From NCBI RefSeq assembly GCF_004359965.1, contig NZ_SMRQ01000020.1, positions 1 through 48,856 of the forward strand: DNA of 48,856 nucleotides. Direction: 5' to 3'. The notes under the pieces are model-generated. The model was not told where the DNA came from. It was given only the letters and a program-made list of their open reading frames with translations, and ran no database searches. Position 1 is the stretch's first letter. The number at the start of each line of letters is the position of its first letter. The translations under genes were made by a program, and so were the position numbers. This document shows, piece by piece, positions 27,118-36,895 of this stretch. Source of the stretch: Cognatilysobacter segetis. Lineage in GTDB: Bacteria; Pseudomonadota; Gammaproteobacteria; Xanthomonadales; Xanthomonadaceae.

Positions 27118-29525
27118 GCAAACCCCATGCGTTCCAAGTGGCCGCGTACCTTCGCTTCTATTTGAACAACAAGCTCAGCAGCCCTTGGCAAGGGAGTTGC
27201 GTAACGTGCGGCGAGCTCTCGGACACGGGTTGTCAGCTGCTGGCTGACGCGATTCACTTCTCCATGGAGGTCAACCTCGAGCACGGCTAGCCACTTGTCA
27301 TCAACGACCAGTGACTGGATCTCGCTCTCCTTCAGCGTCGAGTAACGCGCAAGTGCTTTGTGATCAAGCGCGTCATCCGCGTTTTTGATCCGCTTGTCGA
27401 GTGCAGCACGCTCGCGATCGAGCGCGAGCCAGCGGTCTAGCACAGCAATCTCATCGGCGACCTCGACGTCTCCGCCAATTTCCTTGAGGCGCTCCTTGAT
27501 CGCCTTCGCGGTGATCTTGTCGACGCCGCTGAAGGCAGCGTCCTCGCCCGCGTGTTCCTCCTCGAGTTCGGCGATGTGCGCCTCGGTGCTCTCAAGGCGG
27601 GCGGCCAGTTCGTCCAGTGCCGCCTGCTCGGCGGCGAAGAAGCGCGCGACGACCAATGCCTTCGGCACCAGGTCGCAAACCCAGCCCTTGTCGATCTGCT
27701 TGTCGGGCTTCCCCTTCTTGCCCTTTCGCGTCTCCAGCACACGTTGCGGTTCGGCCTTCCAGCCGTCGGCGGCGATCAGGTAGGCGTCGTCCTGCATGGT
27801 GGACGCCCAGTAGTCCATCAGGTGCTGGTAGACCGCGTAGGCGTCCACCAGCGGCCGGCCCCGGTAGTGCTCCAGCAGGCGCTCGCCGAGCCCGTGGATG
27901 AGTTCCTTGGGCTGGAAGCCCGAGGCGAGGGCCTTCAGTCGCTGCGCCTCGGCATCGCGCCATTCGGCGAAGTTGGCGTTCATGCCGTCCACGAAGGCCT
28001 CGAACTGCGGGTGGCCGTGGATGGTCGCGCGGATCTCGGCCTGCGGGACTGCGAGGTCGACGTAGCCCGGGCGGTTCGGGCGGAACAGCGCCTCGCGCAG
28101 CTGCGGGCAGACATCCCAGTACGGCTGCAGCGCGTCGATGTCGGCTTCCGGGATGCCGCCGTTGAGGTGCGCCTCGATGTCCTGGCGGTCCTCGGGCGGC
28201 TGGCTGTCGATGTAGCGTGGCAGGTTGAGGTTGTAGTCGTTCCGCTCGATCTCGTCGAAGCCGACCACGCGCGCATAGCGCGGGTCGCTGCCATCCTGGC
28301 GGGCGAAGGCGTCGACGATGCGGTGGATGTCGCGCTCGCGCAGGCGGTTCTTAGCGCCGTCCTTGATGAAGCCGGCGCTGGCGTCGACCATGAAGATGCC
28401 GCGCCGCGCCGCCGCGCCCTGCTTGTCGATCACGAGGATGCAGGCCGGGATTCCGGTGCCGTAGAACAGGTTGGCGGGCAGGCCGATGATGCCCTTGATG
28501 TACCCCTTGCGGACCAGGTTGCGGCGGATGACCGCCTCTGCATTGCCACGGAACAGCACGCCGTGCGGCAGGATGCAGGCGCCGTGGCCAGTGCTCTTGA
28601 GCGAGCGGACGATGTGCAGCAGATAGGCGTAGTCGCCCTGCTTGGCCGGCGGAATGCCGAAGGCCTCGAAGCGGTTGAAGGGGTCGCGCTCGGGGTCGAG
28701 GCCGGTGCTCCAGCGCTTGTCGCTGAAGGGGGGATTGGCGACCACGTAGTCGAAGGTGCGCAGCTGTTCGCCGTCACGGAACTTGGGATCGGTAAGGGTG
28801 TTGCCCTGCCGGATCTCCGCCTCCGGATAGCCGTGAAGGATCATGTTCATGCGCGCCAGGCCACTGGTGGCGGCGTCCTTCTCCTGACCGTACAGGGTGA
28901 TGTGCGCACGGGCGGCGTCGGCGACCTTGAGCAGCAGCGAACCCGACCCGCATGTGGGGTCGTATGCCGTGGTGTCCGGCCGGGTGTCGGCCTCGTGGAT
29001 GCCGATCACCTGCGCCATGATGCGGCTGACTTCCGCCGGCGTGTAGAACTGGCCCTTGCTCTTGCCACTCTCGGTGGCGAAGTGGCGCATGAGGTACTCG
29101 TAGGCGTCGCCGAGGATATCGTCGCCATCGGCGCGGTTCTTCGAGAAGTCGAGCCGCTTGTCCTCGAAGATGGCGATGAGGTTGGTCAGGCGCTCGACGC
29201 GCTCCTGGTCGTCACCAAGCTTGGTGGGATCGTTGAAGTCCGGAAAGTCGGTGAGCCGGTTGTCCTCCATCAGCGGCCCGACGATCTTCTTGTTGATGTC
29301 GTCGCCGATGTTCTTGCTGCCCTTGAGCTTCACCATGTCGGCGAAGCTTGCGCCCTCGCGGACCTTGATCGGCGCGAAGCGCTGCCCGGCGTAGCGGTCG
29401 CTGATGTATTTGATGAACAGCAGGGCCAGGACATAGTCCTTGTACTGGCTGGCGTCCATGCCGCCGCGGAGTTCATCGCAGCTGGCCCAGAGAGAAGCGT
29501 AGAGATCGGATTTCTTAAGGGCCAT
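27108..29525 (-). CDS. hsdM: Type I restriction-modification methyltransferase subunit
   Basis: DNA N6-adenine methyltransferase subunit of 805 aa, longer than the classical ~520 aa. It has the N-terminal HsdM domain (1-140) with YKDYVLALLFIKYISD, the SAM-binding motif DPTCGSGSLLL (189-199) and the catalytic motif NPPF (264-267). A long C-terminal part follows with a likely coiled coil around 640-720. Together with HsdS it methylates host sites; with HsdR it forms the restriction complex. It is the first gene of the minus-strand operon. A candidate promoter lies at 29569-29597. Confidence 0.96.
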   Translation of the reverse strand: MALKKSDLYASLWASCDELRGGMDASQYKDYVLALLFIKYISDRYAGQRFAPIKVREGASFADMVKLKGSKNIGDDINKKIVGPLMEDNRLTDFPDFNDPTKLGDDQERVERLTNLIAIFEDKRLDFSKNRADGDDILGDAYEYLMRHFATESGKSKGQFYTPAEVSRIMAQVIGIHEADTRPDTTAYDPTCGSGSLLLKVADAARAHITLYGQEKDAATSGLARMNMILHGYPEAEIRQGNTLTDPKFRDGEQLRTFDYVVANPPFSDKRWSTGLDPERDPFNRFEAFGIPPAKQGDYAYLLHIVRSLKSTGHGACILPHGVLFRGNAEAVIRRNLVRKGYIKGIIGLPANLFYGTGIPACILVIDKQGAAARRGIFMVDASAGFIKDGAKNRLRERDIHRIVDAFARQDGSDPRYARVVGFDEIERNDYNLNLPRYIDSQPPEDRQDIEAHLNGGIPEADIDALQPYWDVCPQLREALFRPNRPGYVDLAVPQAEIRATIHGHPQFEAFVDGMNANFAEWRDAEAQRLKALASGFQPKELIHGLGERLLEHYRGRPLVDAYAVYQHLMDYWASTMQDDAYLIAADGWKAEPQRVLETRKGKKGKPDKQIDKGWVCDLVPKALVVARFFAAEQAALDELAARLESTEAHIAELEEEHAGEDAAFSGVDKITAKAIKERLKEIGGDVEVADEIAVLDRWLALDRERAALDKRIKNADDALDHKALARYSTLKESEIQSLVVDDKWLAVLEVDLHGEVNRVSQQLTTRVRELAARYATPLPRAAELVVQIEAKVRGHLERMGFAWT

Positions 29526-29568
29526 CGGGGCGCGCGTGTCAAGCGGCGCCGGCGCGCCGCGGCGCTCG

Positions 29569-29597
29569 ATTGTGGCGTTGCCGTGGGGTACTGACTA
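29569..29597 (-). promoter_or_regulatory. Candidate promoter of the hsdM operon
   Basis: On the minus strand TAGTCA, 17-nt spacer, CACAAT: four of six matches to each sigma-70 box. It lies about 45 nt upstream of the hsdM ATG. Spacing is ideal but both boxes are imperfect. Confidence 0.35.
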
Positions 29598-29794
29598 GTC
29601 CTTGATTGGCTCTTCCCCGGGATGAGCTCGCCCCGGTGGTAAGGCAGGTCAACGGCAGGCTCCGCGGGTACATCCCGGGCTTGCATGGAAACGCACCCCG
29701 ACGGTTCTCCTCCGAGTCTGCCGGTCACCTGGGCTGACCACAGCACACGCAGTGCCGGGGTAACTTTGGCAGAAGGATCCAAGGTTGCAGTCAG

Positions 29795-29818
29795 GTCCGC
29801 TTCGGGTCGGAAGCGGAC
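29795..29818. repeat. Perfect 9-bp inverted repeat
   Basis: GTCCGCTTC, 6-nt loop, GAAGCGGAC. It has no T run, so it is not a standard terminator. A similar but less perfect hairpin lies on the other side of the NTF2-like gene at 30676-30695. Confidence 0.55.
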
Positions 29819-29871
29819 ATCAGTACGCCCCGAGGCCGCCCGCGCGTGGCGGACCCGAACCGATCACTGAC

Positions 29872-30612
29872 TCAGTGGTCGACGCGGGGAAACGTCGTCA
29901 CCTGTGGACCTAACCTCGTGACACCGGTGACCCGTCCAGCCCCATCGCGGACGAAGAGAAACCTCAACACGCCGCTCGACGCCTGCGGTTTCTCGAACTC
30001 GAAGAGGTCTCGAGCGATCGGATCCAGTCGCCGTTGTGCACCACCAGGCTCCACCAGAAGCAGATGGCCAGGCTGCGGCTTGACCTCCAGCGTCTGGCCG
30101 CCGGGCGTCCGGAAAACGCCCGCGTAGGAAGCCAGCAGGCCGGCGTCAGTCACGGATGATCGCGGGGTTGGGGCCAATACCCGCGTGCTCTGTGCGGCGG
30201 CCACGTGCCATTGCGAGCCTTGTCTTGCCAACACGGTCAGGTATCGGAAGGCCGTGCGTACGTTGGCGAACCCTTCCGTCGCGGTACTGGTGACGACCGC
30301 CACGTCGCGGGCCACAAATCGAACCCGGTCATCACTCCAGACGGTTCCCGCATAGGCACTACCTGCGTGCTCGCGCGCAGCGGCAATGGCGCCGCCTCGA
30401 TCGAGGGTAGCGCCGACACTGAGCGTGACGGACAGATCGGTGGCAGACAACGCAGTCACCCGCGACTCGTCGCCCTTGGCGAATGCGTCCCACCAGGCAT
30501 GGGCCGCGACAAGCGCCTCGTTCTCCGTGGGTGTCTTCGTCGCTGCGACGCTGGGCGGCGTAAGGGCGAGTGCTAGGGCGAGTGGATAAGCAAGCCTTCT
30601 GCCGATCATCAT
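29872..30612 (-). CDS. Secreted NTF2/SnoaL-like protein
   Basis: Protein of about 246 aa. Two adjacent ATG codons (30612 and 30609) follow GAGG and start a clear signal peptide (IGRRLAYPLALALALTPPSVAA). The next ~125 residues have the NTF2/SnoaL-like pattern AHAWWDAFAKGDESRVTALSATD ... DVAVVTSTATEGFANVRTAFRYLTVL. The C-terminal ~95 residues (LASYAGVFRTPGGQTLEVK ... VTGVTRLGPQV) resemble the small beta domain found after beta-lactamase-like and related proteins (DUF3471 type). Both assignments are by pattern. Exported; substrate unknown. Confidence 0.72.
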   Translation of the reverse strand: MMIGRRLAYPLALALALTPPSVAATKTPTENEALVAAHAWWDAFAKGDESRVTALSATDLSVTLSVGATLDRGGAIAAAREHAGSAYAGTVWSDDRVRFVARDVAVVTSTATEGFANVRTAFRYLTVLARQGSQWHVAAAQSTRVLAPTPRSSVTDAGLLASYAGVFRTPGGQTLEVKPQPGHLLLVEPGGAQRRLDPIARDLFEFEKPQASSGVLRFLFVRDGAGRVTGVTRLGPQVTTFPRVDH

Positions 30613-30989
30613 TGCGCCTCGTCGTCGGTTGCGTACAGCGTAAGTCAACGCGAGAGCACGCTTAAAACCGCACGTCTGCTATCGGCCATAAGCAGGCGCG
30701 ACACTCGCAGAAACGTTGAGCACGGCACCCCCGATGCCGGGCTCCTTGCCGCCTGCCCATCCGTGGCCGTCCTGTCGGACTTCTCCGAATCCGTCCGAAG
30801 ATCTTTCTGATTTTGCACGCGCGGTATTGTTCCGCCGCTGGACCGTTGCGAGACTCCGCCCCGCTCCACCGCCGACACGACGTCGGCGATGACATCGCAG
30901 ACCGCAGGGACGGCGGCGGGGCGACGGGCCCGGATCGGCATTCGGCCGGACGGGCGTCCCAACCACATGGAATGCAAAGGAAACTGCAC
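30613..30989. other. Intergenic region with an imperfect hairpin
   Basis: 377 bp between the divergent NTF2-like gene and the plus-strand gene at 30990. A hairpin CTGCT / AGCAG (30676-30695) lies near the NTF2-like end. No further gene is supported; the frame upstream of 30990 is Arg/Gly-rich and not conserved in character. Confidence 0.45.
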
Positions 30990-31505
30990 GTGAGCAATCA
31001 GAACCTTCTGAGCCTGGACCTGTCCGACACCCAGCTGATGGCGATCGACAATGCGCTGACCGAACTCGAGCTGCAGCTGTCGGGGCTGGCCTCGATGGAG
31101 GCGGACAAGCGCAAGTCGCTGGCCCGCATGGGCGGCAAGAGCGAGGCGTTCTGCCGGCAGGCGTTGAACGTGCTGGAGCAGAACCCGCAGGTGGTGCCGC
31201 CCAGCCTGAAGGTGGCCGAGGCGCGCGCCGACCTGGACGCGATCGACCAGTTGCGCCCGCGGCTGCAGCGCCTGCAGCGGCTCACCGAGCGTGCGCAGGA
31301 TTCGGAAACGATGCTGGGCAGCGATGTGATGAACTGCGCGCTGCAGGGCTATGCGCTGCTCAAGGTGGCCGGCAAGAACCAGGGGCTGGAAGGCCTGCGC
31401 AAGGAGCTGGGCTCGCGCTTCGCCAAGGGCCCGCGCGTGCCGGCCGAGCCGTCGCCGCCGGGCACGGGCCATCCGGTGCCGCACCTGGCGCACGACCCGG
31501 CCTGA
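30990..31505 (+). CDS. Helical hypothetical protein
   Basis: Protein of 171 aa from a GTG with AAAGGAAA 7 nt upstream; the frame extends to 30813 but without a good start. It is predicted all-helical, Leu/Gln/Arg-rich, no signal peptide or membrane segment (start SNQNLLSLDLSDTQLMAID). The last 25 residues are Pro-rich. I do not recognise a named domain. The codon pattern and the terminator right behind it support a real gene that is transcribed alone. Confidence 0.75.
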   Translation: MSNQNLLSLDLSDTQLMAIDNALTELELQLSGLASMEADKRKSLARMGGKSEAFCRQALNVLEQNPQVVPPSLKVAEARADLDAIDQLRPRLQRLQRLTERAQDSETMLGSDVMNCALQGYALLKVAGKNQGLEGLRKELGSRFAKGPRVPAEPSPPGTGHPVPHLAHDPA

Positions 31506-31530
31506 GCCGGCTTCGATGTGACGCCACGAA

Positions 31531-31557
31531 AAGCCGCAGCGATGCGGCTTTTTGTTT
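31531..31557 (+). terminator. Rho-independent terminator
   Basis: Perfect 8-bp stem AAGCCGCA / TGCGGCTT with a 4-nt loop followed by TTTGTTT, 26 bp after the stop of the gene at 30990-31505. Confidence 0.87.
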
Positions 31558-31747
31558 GGCGCCGTTCCCGCGGCGCCTCCCGATGCGGCGCCGCGTCGCG
31601 TGTCGGCAGTCCGAGGCGTCGCAAGGCTCGTCGTGAGTATGCGCAACGCAGTCACTGCGACACTTTCGGATATGTGACGGCTAGGTGAAACCCGCGCAGA
31701 ACGCAAGTGCCATCCCGCTGCAACGCAGCAACCCAGGTGATGCGCGT

Positions 31748-31798
31748 CGCAATTCGCAATGTTGCCTCCGGCGTGGCCGGACATGTAGATGAATTGCG
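31748..31798. repeat. Nested inverted repeat upstream of the subtilase
   Basis: Outer arms CGCAATTC (31748-31755) and GAATTGCG (31791-31798) match perfectly over 35 bp. Between them lies a smaller CCGG/CCGG hairpin. It could be an operator pair or a structured leader; no function is shown. Confidence 0.4.
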
Positions 31799-32044
31799 TT
31801 TTTCCCGCGGTTTTCAGCTTTCGATAGCGCGGCGCCGGCTTTCCGAGCGTGCTTTGCACGCCTACCTACTCCACCGCACGGAGTTGCAAGCGGTTGCGCG
31901 CCCTCTACGGTTGGCCCGTACCCGTTTTCTTTCGATTCATCGGCTCGAAGAGAACGCGCTCCAGGACGGGGCCGCCAGCGCGTCCTGCGCGCCTGGTGGC
32001 GAGTGCAGTGCAGTGCCACCCCACCACATCCCAGAGGGCTCCAG

Positions 32045-33433
<1,389 letters not shown>

Positions 33434-33455
33434 TCGCACGTCGACGATGCTGCAA

Positions 33456-33487
33456 GGAACCCCGGCGCATGCCGGGGTTCCGCTTTT
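33456..33487 (+). terminator. Rho-independent terminator of the subtilase gene
   Basis: Perfect 11-bp stem GGAACCCCGGC / GCCGGGGTTCC, loop GCAT, followed by GCTTTT, 22 bp after the stop. Confidence 0.88.
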
Positions 33488-33591
33488 CGAGGATCCCCAC
33501 GCGACGCTGGCCTACCGGAGGCGGAGCGCGCCGGAGTTCCAGCCGCACAGGCGCGGCAAATAGGCCTGACGGGCCGAACGCGCCCTTACCG

Positions 33592-33618
33592 AAAAAAGCC
33601 GCGGCGCTGCGGCTTTTT
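33592..33618. terminator. Bidirectional terminator-like hairpin
   Basis: AAAAAAGCCGC, 6-nt loop, GCGGCTTTTT. With A before and T after the stem it can work in both directions, most usefully for the minus-strand transcript coming from dinG. Confidence 0.7.
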
Positions 33619-33675
33619 GTCTGTCGCATGCCGCGCGCGCCGCCACGTCTGCGCCCACCGGTCGCAGTGCTCCCG

Positions 33676-33709
33676 CTTTCCACGGCCGTGATGGCGCTTC
33701 TTTCGCCAC
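33676..33709 (+). repeat. Imperfect 34-bp direct repeat, copy 1
   Basis: Begins CTTTCCACGG and ends CTTTCGCCAC. It matches the copy at 33866-33899 at 29 of 34 positions. On the minus strand it encodes VAKEAPSRPWKA. Confidence 0.5.
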
Positions 33710-33865
33710 CCATAGCCCGACGGCACGACACGCGTACCGCTGGCCACGTCGCCGATGCCGCTTTGCCCGGTATCGCCGGCGCCCACCGCGCCATGCATGC
33801 CGCCTCCCGCGAAACCGCTGCCGCTTTTTTCGCCACAGCCGGCGCTTCGAGCGCCAGACGCCGCG

Positions 33866-33899
33866 CTTTCCACGCCTTGGATGGCGCTTGTTTCGCCAC
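33866..33899 (+). repeat. Imperfect 34-bp direct repeat, copy 2
   Basis: Begins CTTTCCACGC and ends GTTTCGCCAC. On the minus strand it encodes VAKQAPSKAWKA, in a frame different from copy 1. Confidence 0.5.
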
Positions 33900-33915
33900 G
33901 CGTGGCACGGCTTGC

Positions 33916-34010
33916 GGCACACCTGGCGCGTTTAGCGTCTCCACCGCCGTCGTGCGCGGCGCGCACCGGAACAGGCTGATCACGAACAGCAGCAGCGCGG
34001 TCGCGTGGGT
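33916..34010 (-). pseudogene. Remnant of the 3' end of the gene at 36335-36739
   Basis: On the minus strand this reads VTHATALLLFVISLFRCAPRTTAVETLNA. The intact gene ends LLALLLFVINLFRRVPRATAAETLQA and has YVTHALGA further upstream. At DNA level about 33938-33999 aligns with 36360-36421 with few changes. The remnant seems to join the VTHA part to the last membrane helix, so an internal piece is lost. It lies directly behind the dinG stop. Confidence 0.6.
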
Positions 34011-34025
34011 GACCGACCGTCGACG

Positions 34026-36143
34026 CTACGCGGCGATCTCCCGCCGGAACGGGGGCAGCGCATCGAGGATGCCCCGGCCGTAGCGTTTCTCCACCACGCG
34101 ACGGTCGAGCAGCACTATCCGCCCGGTGTCGTGCTGGGTGCGGATCAGGCGCCCGGCGTACTGGGTGAGCACGCGCGTGGCCTCCGGGACGGTCACCAGC
34201 ATGAAGGCGTTCTGCCCGCGCGATTCCAGCCACTCGGCCTTGGTCGCCAGCACCGGTTCGGTGGGTACGGCGAAGGGCAGCTGAGTGATCACCACGGTGG
34301 AGCAGTAGGCGCCGGCGAGGTCGAGGCCCTCGCCCATCGATGCGAGGCCGAACAGCACGCTGCCCTCGCTCGCGTCGATCGCCGCGCAATGCGCGTCCAC
34401 CAATGCCTGCTTGCCCATCGCGCCCTGCACGCGGATCTGCGGCAGGCGGGACGCCGGCATCAGCGCGGCCACCTGCTCCATCTTGCGGCGCGAGGTGAAC
34501 AGCACGAGCGAGCCCTGGCCCCAGTCGAGGTCGCGCGCGAGCCAGTCGGCGACGGCGCGCGGATGCGATTCGTGGTCGGGCAGCACCGGAAAGCGCGGCA
34601 CCTGCAGCACGGCCTGGCGGTCGAGGTCGAAGGGCGACGGCAGCGAGATGCACTCGGCCTCGGGCGGCAGCCCGATCGACGCCGCGAAGGCCTTGAAGTC
34701 GCCGCCCGCGCTGAGCGTGGCGGACGTGACCAGCGCGGAGTCGGCCTGCGCCCACAGGCGGCGGCGCAGCAGCTTCGCGGCCGAGACGGGCGAGGCGTGG
34801 CAGACCAGGCCCTTGTCGAGGCCCACCGTCATCCAGCGCGCGTGTGGCGGATCACCGGCCGGATCCTGCTGGCCCCAGGCGAAGAACAGGTCGAAGGCTT
34901 CGCGCAGGTGTTCGACGGCGGTGCCCATCGCGCGGGTGACGCGCTCGTGGGCCGCGCTGCCTTCGCTCTTGAGCACGCGGCGGCGCGCGCCGTCGAGCCA
35001 TTCCAGCAGGCTGCCGGTGTCGCTGGCCAGCGCCTTGGCCTGCATGCGCCAGTCGTCGGGCAGCACGCCGAGCGGCGCGCGCCACATGGGTTCGCGCTCG
35101 TTGAAGTCGGGCACCCAGTGCGCCTGCAGCAGGTACTCGAACGCCTTGGACGCGTCGGCAAGCCGCTTGAGGTCGGCATGCGCATCGGCAAGCTCGCGGT
35201 TGCCGATCCTGTCCTTGCCGAGCACGCGGAACGGCGCGGCGAACACGGCGTCCATCCGCGTCAGGCGGCGCCCGAACGCGCCCATGTGCAGCCGCGACGC
35301 GCCCGACTCGATCGCGACCGACGCGAGGTGATGACCCTCGTCGAACACGAAGGTGCACGTGGCCGGATCGCCGATGAGGAAATTCTCCGTCTGCCCCTCC
35401 GGGTCGGCATTGCCGTCGAGTTCCAGCGCGGCGATCACCATCGCGTGGTTGGCAACGACGATGTCGGCCTCGCGCATGCTCCGGCGCGCAGCCAGCACCG
35501 GGCAGCGCACGAAGTGCGCGCAGCGACTGTTCGAGCAGGCGCCGGACGTCGTGCTGAGCAGCGGCCGCGCGATTTCGGGCACCGGATGCGGCGCCTCGTC
35601 GAGGTCGCCGTTCCACTCGCCGCGCTCGAACGCGCCGACGAGCGCATCGACGGCCCGCACCTCCTGCGGCTGCGGCGGGCGCGGCCAGCCGGCCACGGGC
35701 AGGTCGAAGCCGAGGTCGGCCTGCGCGCCCTGCCCGCCCGCCAGCTCCATCGCATCGCGCACGCACAGGTAGCGCTGCCGCCCCTTGGCGAGCGCCACTT
35801 TCGCCTCGATCCCGGTGGCGGCGAGGAAGGCCGGCAGGTCCTTGCTCACCAGCTGGCCCTGCAGGGCGACGGTCGCGGTGGACAGCACCAGCTTGCGCTT
35901 GCCGATCAATGCGGTCGGGATGCCGGCGACCAGGTAGCCGAGCGACTTGCCCGTGCCTGTCGGCGCCTCAGCGACGGCGAACCCGCCGCTCGTGCCCAGC
36001 GCGCGCGAGGACGTGGCGATCAGGCGGCGCTGCGAGCGCCGCGGCACGAAGCCGGGCATGCGCGTGCTGACCTGCTCGTAGGCCTGGCGGACGGCGGCCT
36101 TGGCGGGCTCGTCGAGGACACGGGGAACTGCGGGCTTGCTCAT
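34026..36143 (-). CDS. dinG: DinG-type ATP-dependent DNA helicase
   Basis: XPD-like SF2 helicase of 705 aa (E. coli DinG 716), 5'-3' unwinding of R-loops and forked DNA during repair. Walker A is EAPTGTGKSLGY. The four iron-sulfur cysteines are in YLCVRDA, GACSNSRC and HFVRCPV. The DEAH-like box is FVFDEGHH, and late motifs LFGLASMGEGLDLAG and GRLIRTQHDTG are seen. The ATG at 36143 is preferred to a GTG at 36155. YoaA is a shorter relative; length favours DinG. Its 3' end abuts the duplicated remnant at 33916-34010. Confidence 0.9.
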   Translation of the reverse strand: MSKPAVPRVLDEPAKAAVRQAYEQVSTRMPGFVPRRSQRRLIATSSRALGTSGGFAVAEAPTGTGKSLGYLVAGIPTALIGKRKLVLSTATVALQGQLVSKDLPAFLAATGIEAKVALAKGRQRYLCVRDAMELAGGQGAQADLGFDLPVAGWPRPPQPQEVRAVDALVGAFERGEWNGDLDEAPHPVPEIARPLLSTTSGACSNSRCAHFVRCPVLAARRSMREADIVVANHAMVIAALELDGNADPEGQTENFLIGDPATCTFVFDEGHHLASVAIESGASRLHMGAFGRRLTRMDAVFAAPFRVLGKDRIGNRELADAHADLKRLADASKAFEYLLQAHWVPDFNEREPMWRAPLGVLPDDWRMQAKALASDTGSLLEWLDGARRRVLKSEGSAAHERVTRAMGTAVEHLREAFDLFFAWGQQDPAGDPPHARWMTVGLDKGLVCHASPVSAAKLLRRRLWAQADSALVTSATLSAGGDFKAFAASIGLPPEAECISLPSPFDLDRQAVLQVPRFPVLPDHESHPRAVADWLARDLDWGQGSLVLFTSRRKMEQVAALMPASRLPQIRVQGAMGKQALVDAHCAAIDASEGSVLFGLASMGEGLDLAGAYCSTVVITQLPFAVPTEPVLATKAEWLESRGQNAFMLVTVPEATRVLTQYAGRLIRTQHDTGRIVLLDRRVVEKRYGRGILDALPPFRREIAA

Positions 36144-36334
36144 CGGGGGCGGCACGGCGCGAAGCGGCGCCGATTCTCGCCCGTCCGCGTCTCAGCCCCC
36201 GTCGCGGTGTTCGTGTTTCTGAATCACGGGCGGTGTTGCTCGCTTCAGGCCGCGCGTGTGCGCCCGTGTGTCCTGCCCGTTCCCCGCGGTCGCACACCGC
36301 GCCCGGCCCATGCTCCGCCGGGCAATGACGCGCC

Positions 36335-36739
36335 TTACGGCACGCGCGCCGCCTGCAGCGTTTCCGCCGCCGTCGCACGTGGCACGCGCCGGAACAGGTT
36401 GATCACGAACAGCAGCAGCGCGAGCAGCACCAGCACCGAACCGCTGCCCACCACCGGCCCGGTCCAGGACGCGCCCGAAATCGACCCGTAGATGCCCACC
36501 GGCAACAGCACCGCGCCGAGCGCATGGGTCACGTAATGCGCGGCCATCAGCCGACCGGCGAGGTCGGGCCGCGCGTTGTAGAACAGGCCCGCCACCATCA
36601 GCAGCACGCCGCCGGCGAGGTTGAGGTGCGCATGCACCGGCGCATAGGTGAAGTTCTGGCTCATCCCCATGGCCATGCCCATCACGATGCCCACCAGCAG
36701 CAGCACGCCGCCGGTCCGCAGGAACAGCAGTCCGTTCAT
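36335..36739 (-). CDS. Small heme-copper-oxidase-like membrane protein
   Basis: Protein of 134 aa with four membrane helices (about 5-24, 36-55, 66-86, 98-118) and the histidine motifs PVHAHLNLAGG and AAHYVTHALGAV. Proteins of this pattern are annotated as cytochrome c oxidase subunit I-like; the histidines could bind heme. The ATG at 36739 has a good AGGAG ribosome-binding site; the longer frame is Arg-rich and unlikely. It lies 191 bp upstream of dinG on the same strand. Function unknown. Confidence 0.8.
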   Translation of the reverse strand: MNGLLFLRTGGVLLLVGIVMGMAMGMSQNFTYAPVHAHLNLAGGVLLMVAGLFYNARPDLAGRLMAAHYVTHALGAVLLPVGIYGSISGASWTGPVVGSGSVLVLLALLLFVINLFRRVPRATAAETLQAARVP

Positions 36740-36895
36740 TGCCCACTCCTTCGACCGCGCCTGTCGCGCGCGCCGATCATCGGGCCGCGTACGCGGTCGC
36801 GCGTCGCCGCCCGTCGGCATGGCCCCGCGGCCGAGATCGCCGCAGCGCGGCGCCCTGCGAACGGCGTGCGCACGACCGCCGTCGCGATGCCTGCT

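Larger units (their letters stand above)
29526..29871. other. Intergenic region upstream of hsdM
   Basis: 346 bp with no convincing gene. It contains the possible hsdM promoter and a perfect 9-bp inverted repeat at 29795-29818. The downstream end of the NTF2-like gene lies at 29872. The right border of the accessory island should be here. Confidence 0.5.
31506..32044. other. Long leader region of the subtilase gene
   Basis: 539 bp without a convincing gene. It holds the terminator of the preceding gene (31531-31557) and a nested inverted repeat (31748-31798). The rest looks like an unusually long upstream region for the protease gene; no clear promoter was found. Confidence 0.45.
33488..34025. 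other. Decayed, repeat-containing region between subtilase and dinG
   Basis: About 540 bp without an intact gene. Left to right it holds a bidirectional terminator-like hairpin, two 34-bp imperfect direct repeats and a remnant of a membrane-protein gene. The open minus-strand frames (Ala/Lys/Arg-rich) change reading frame between the two repeats, which fits a decaying coding sequence. Confidence 0.5.
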
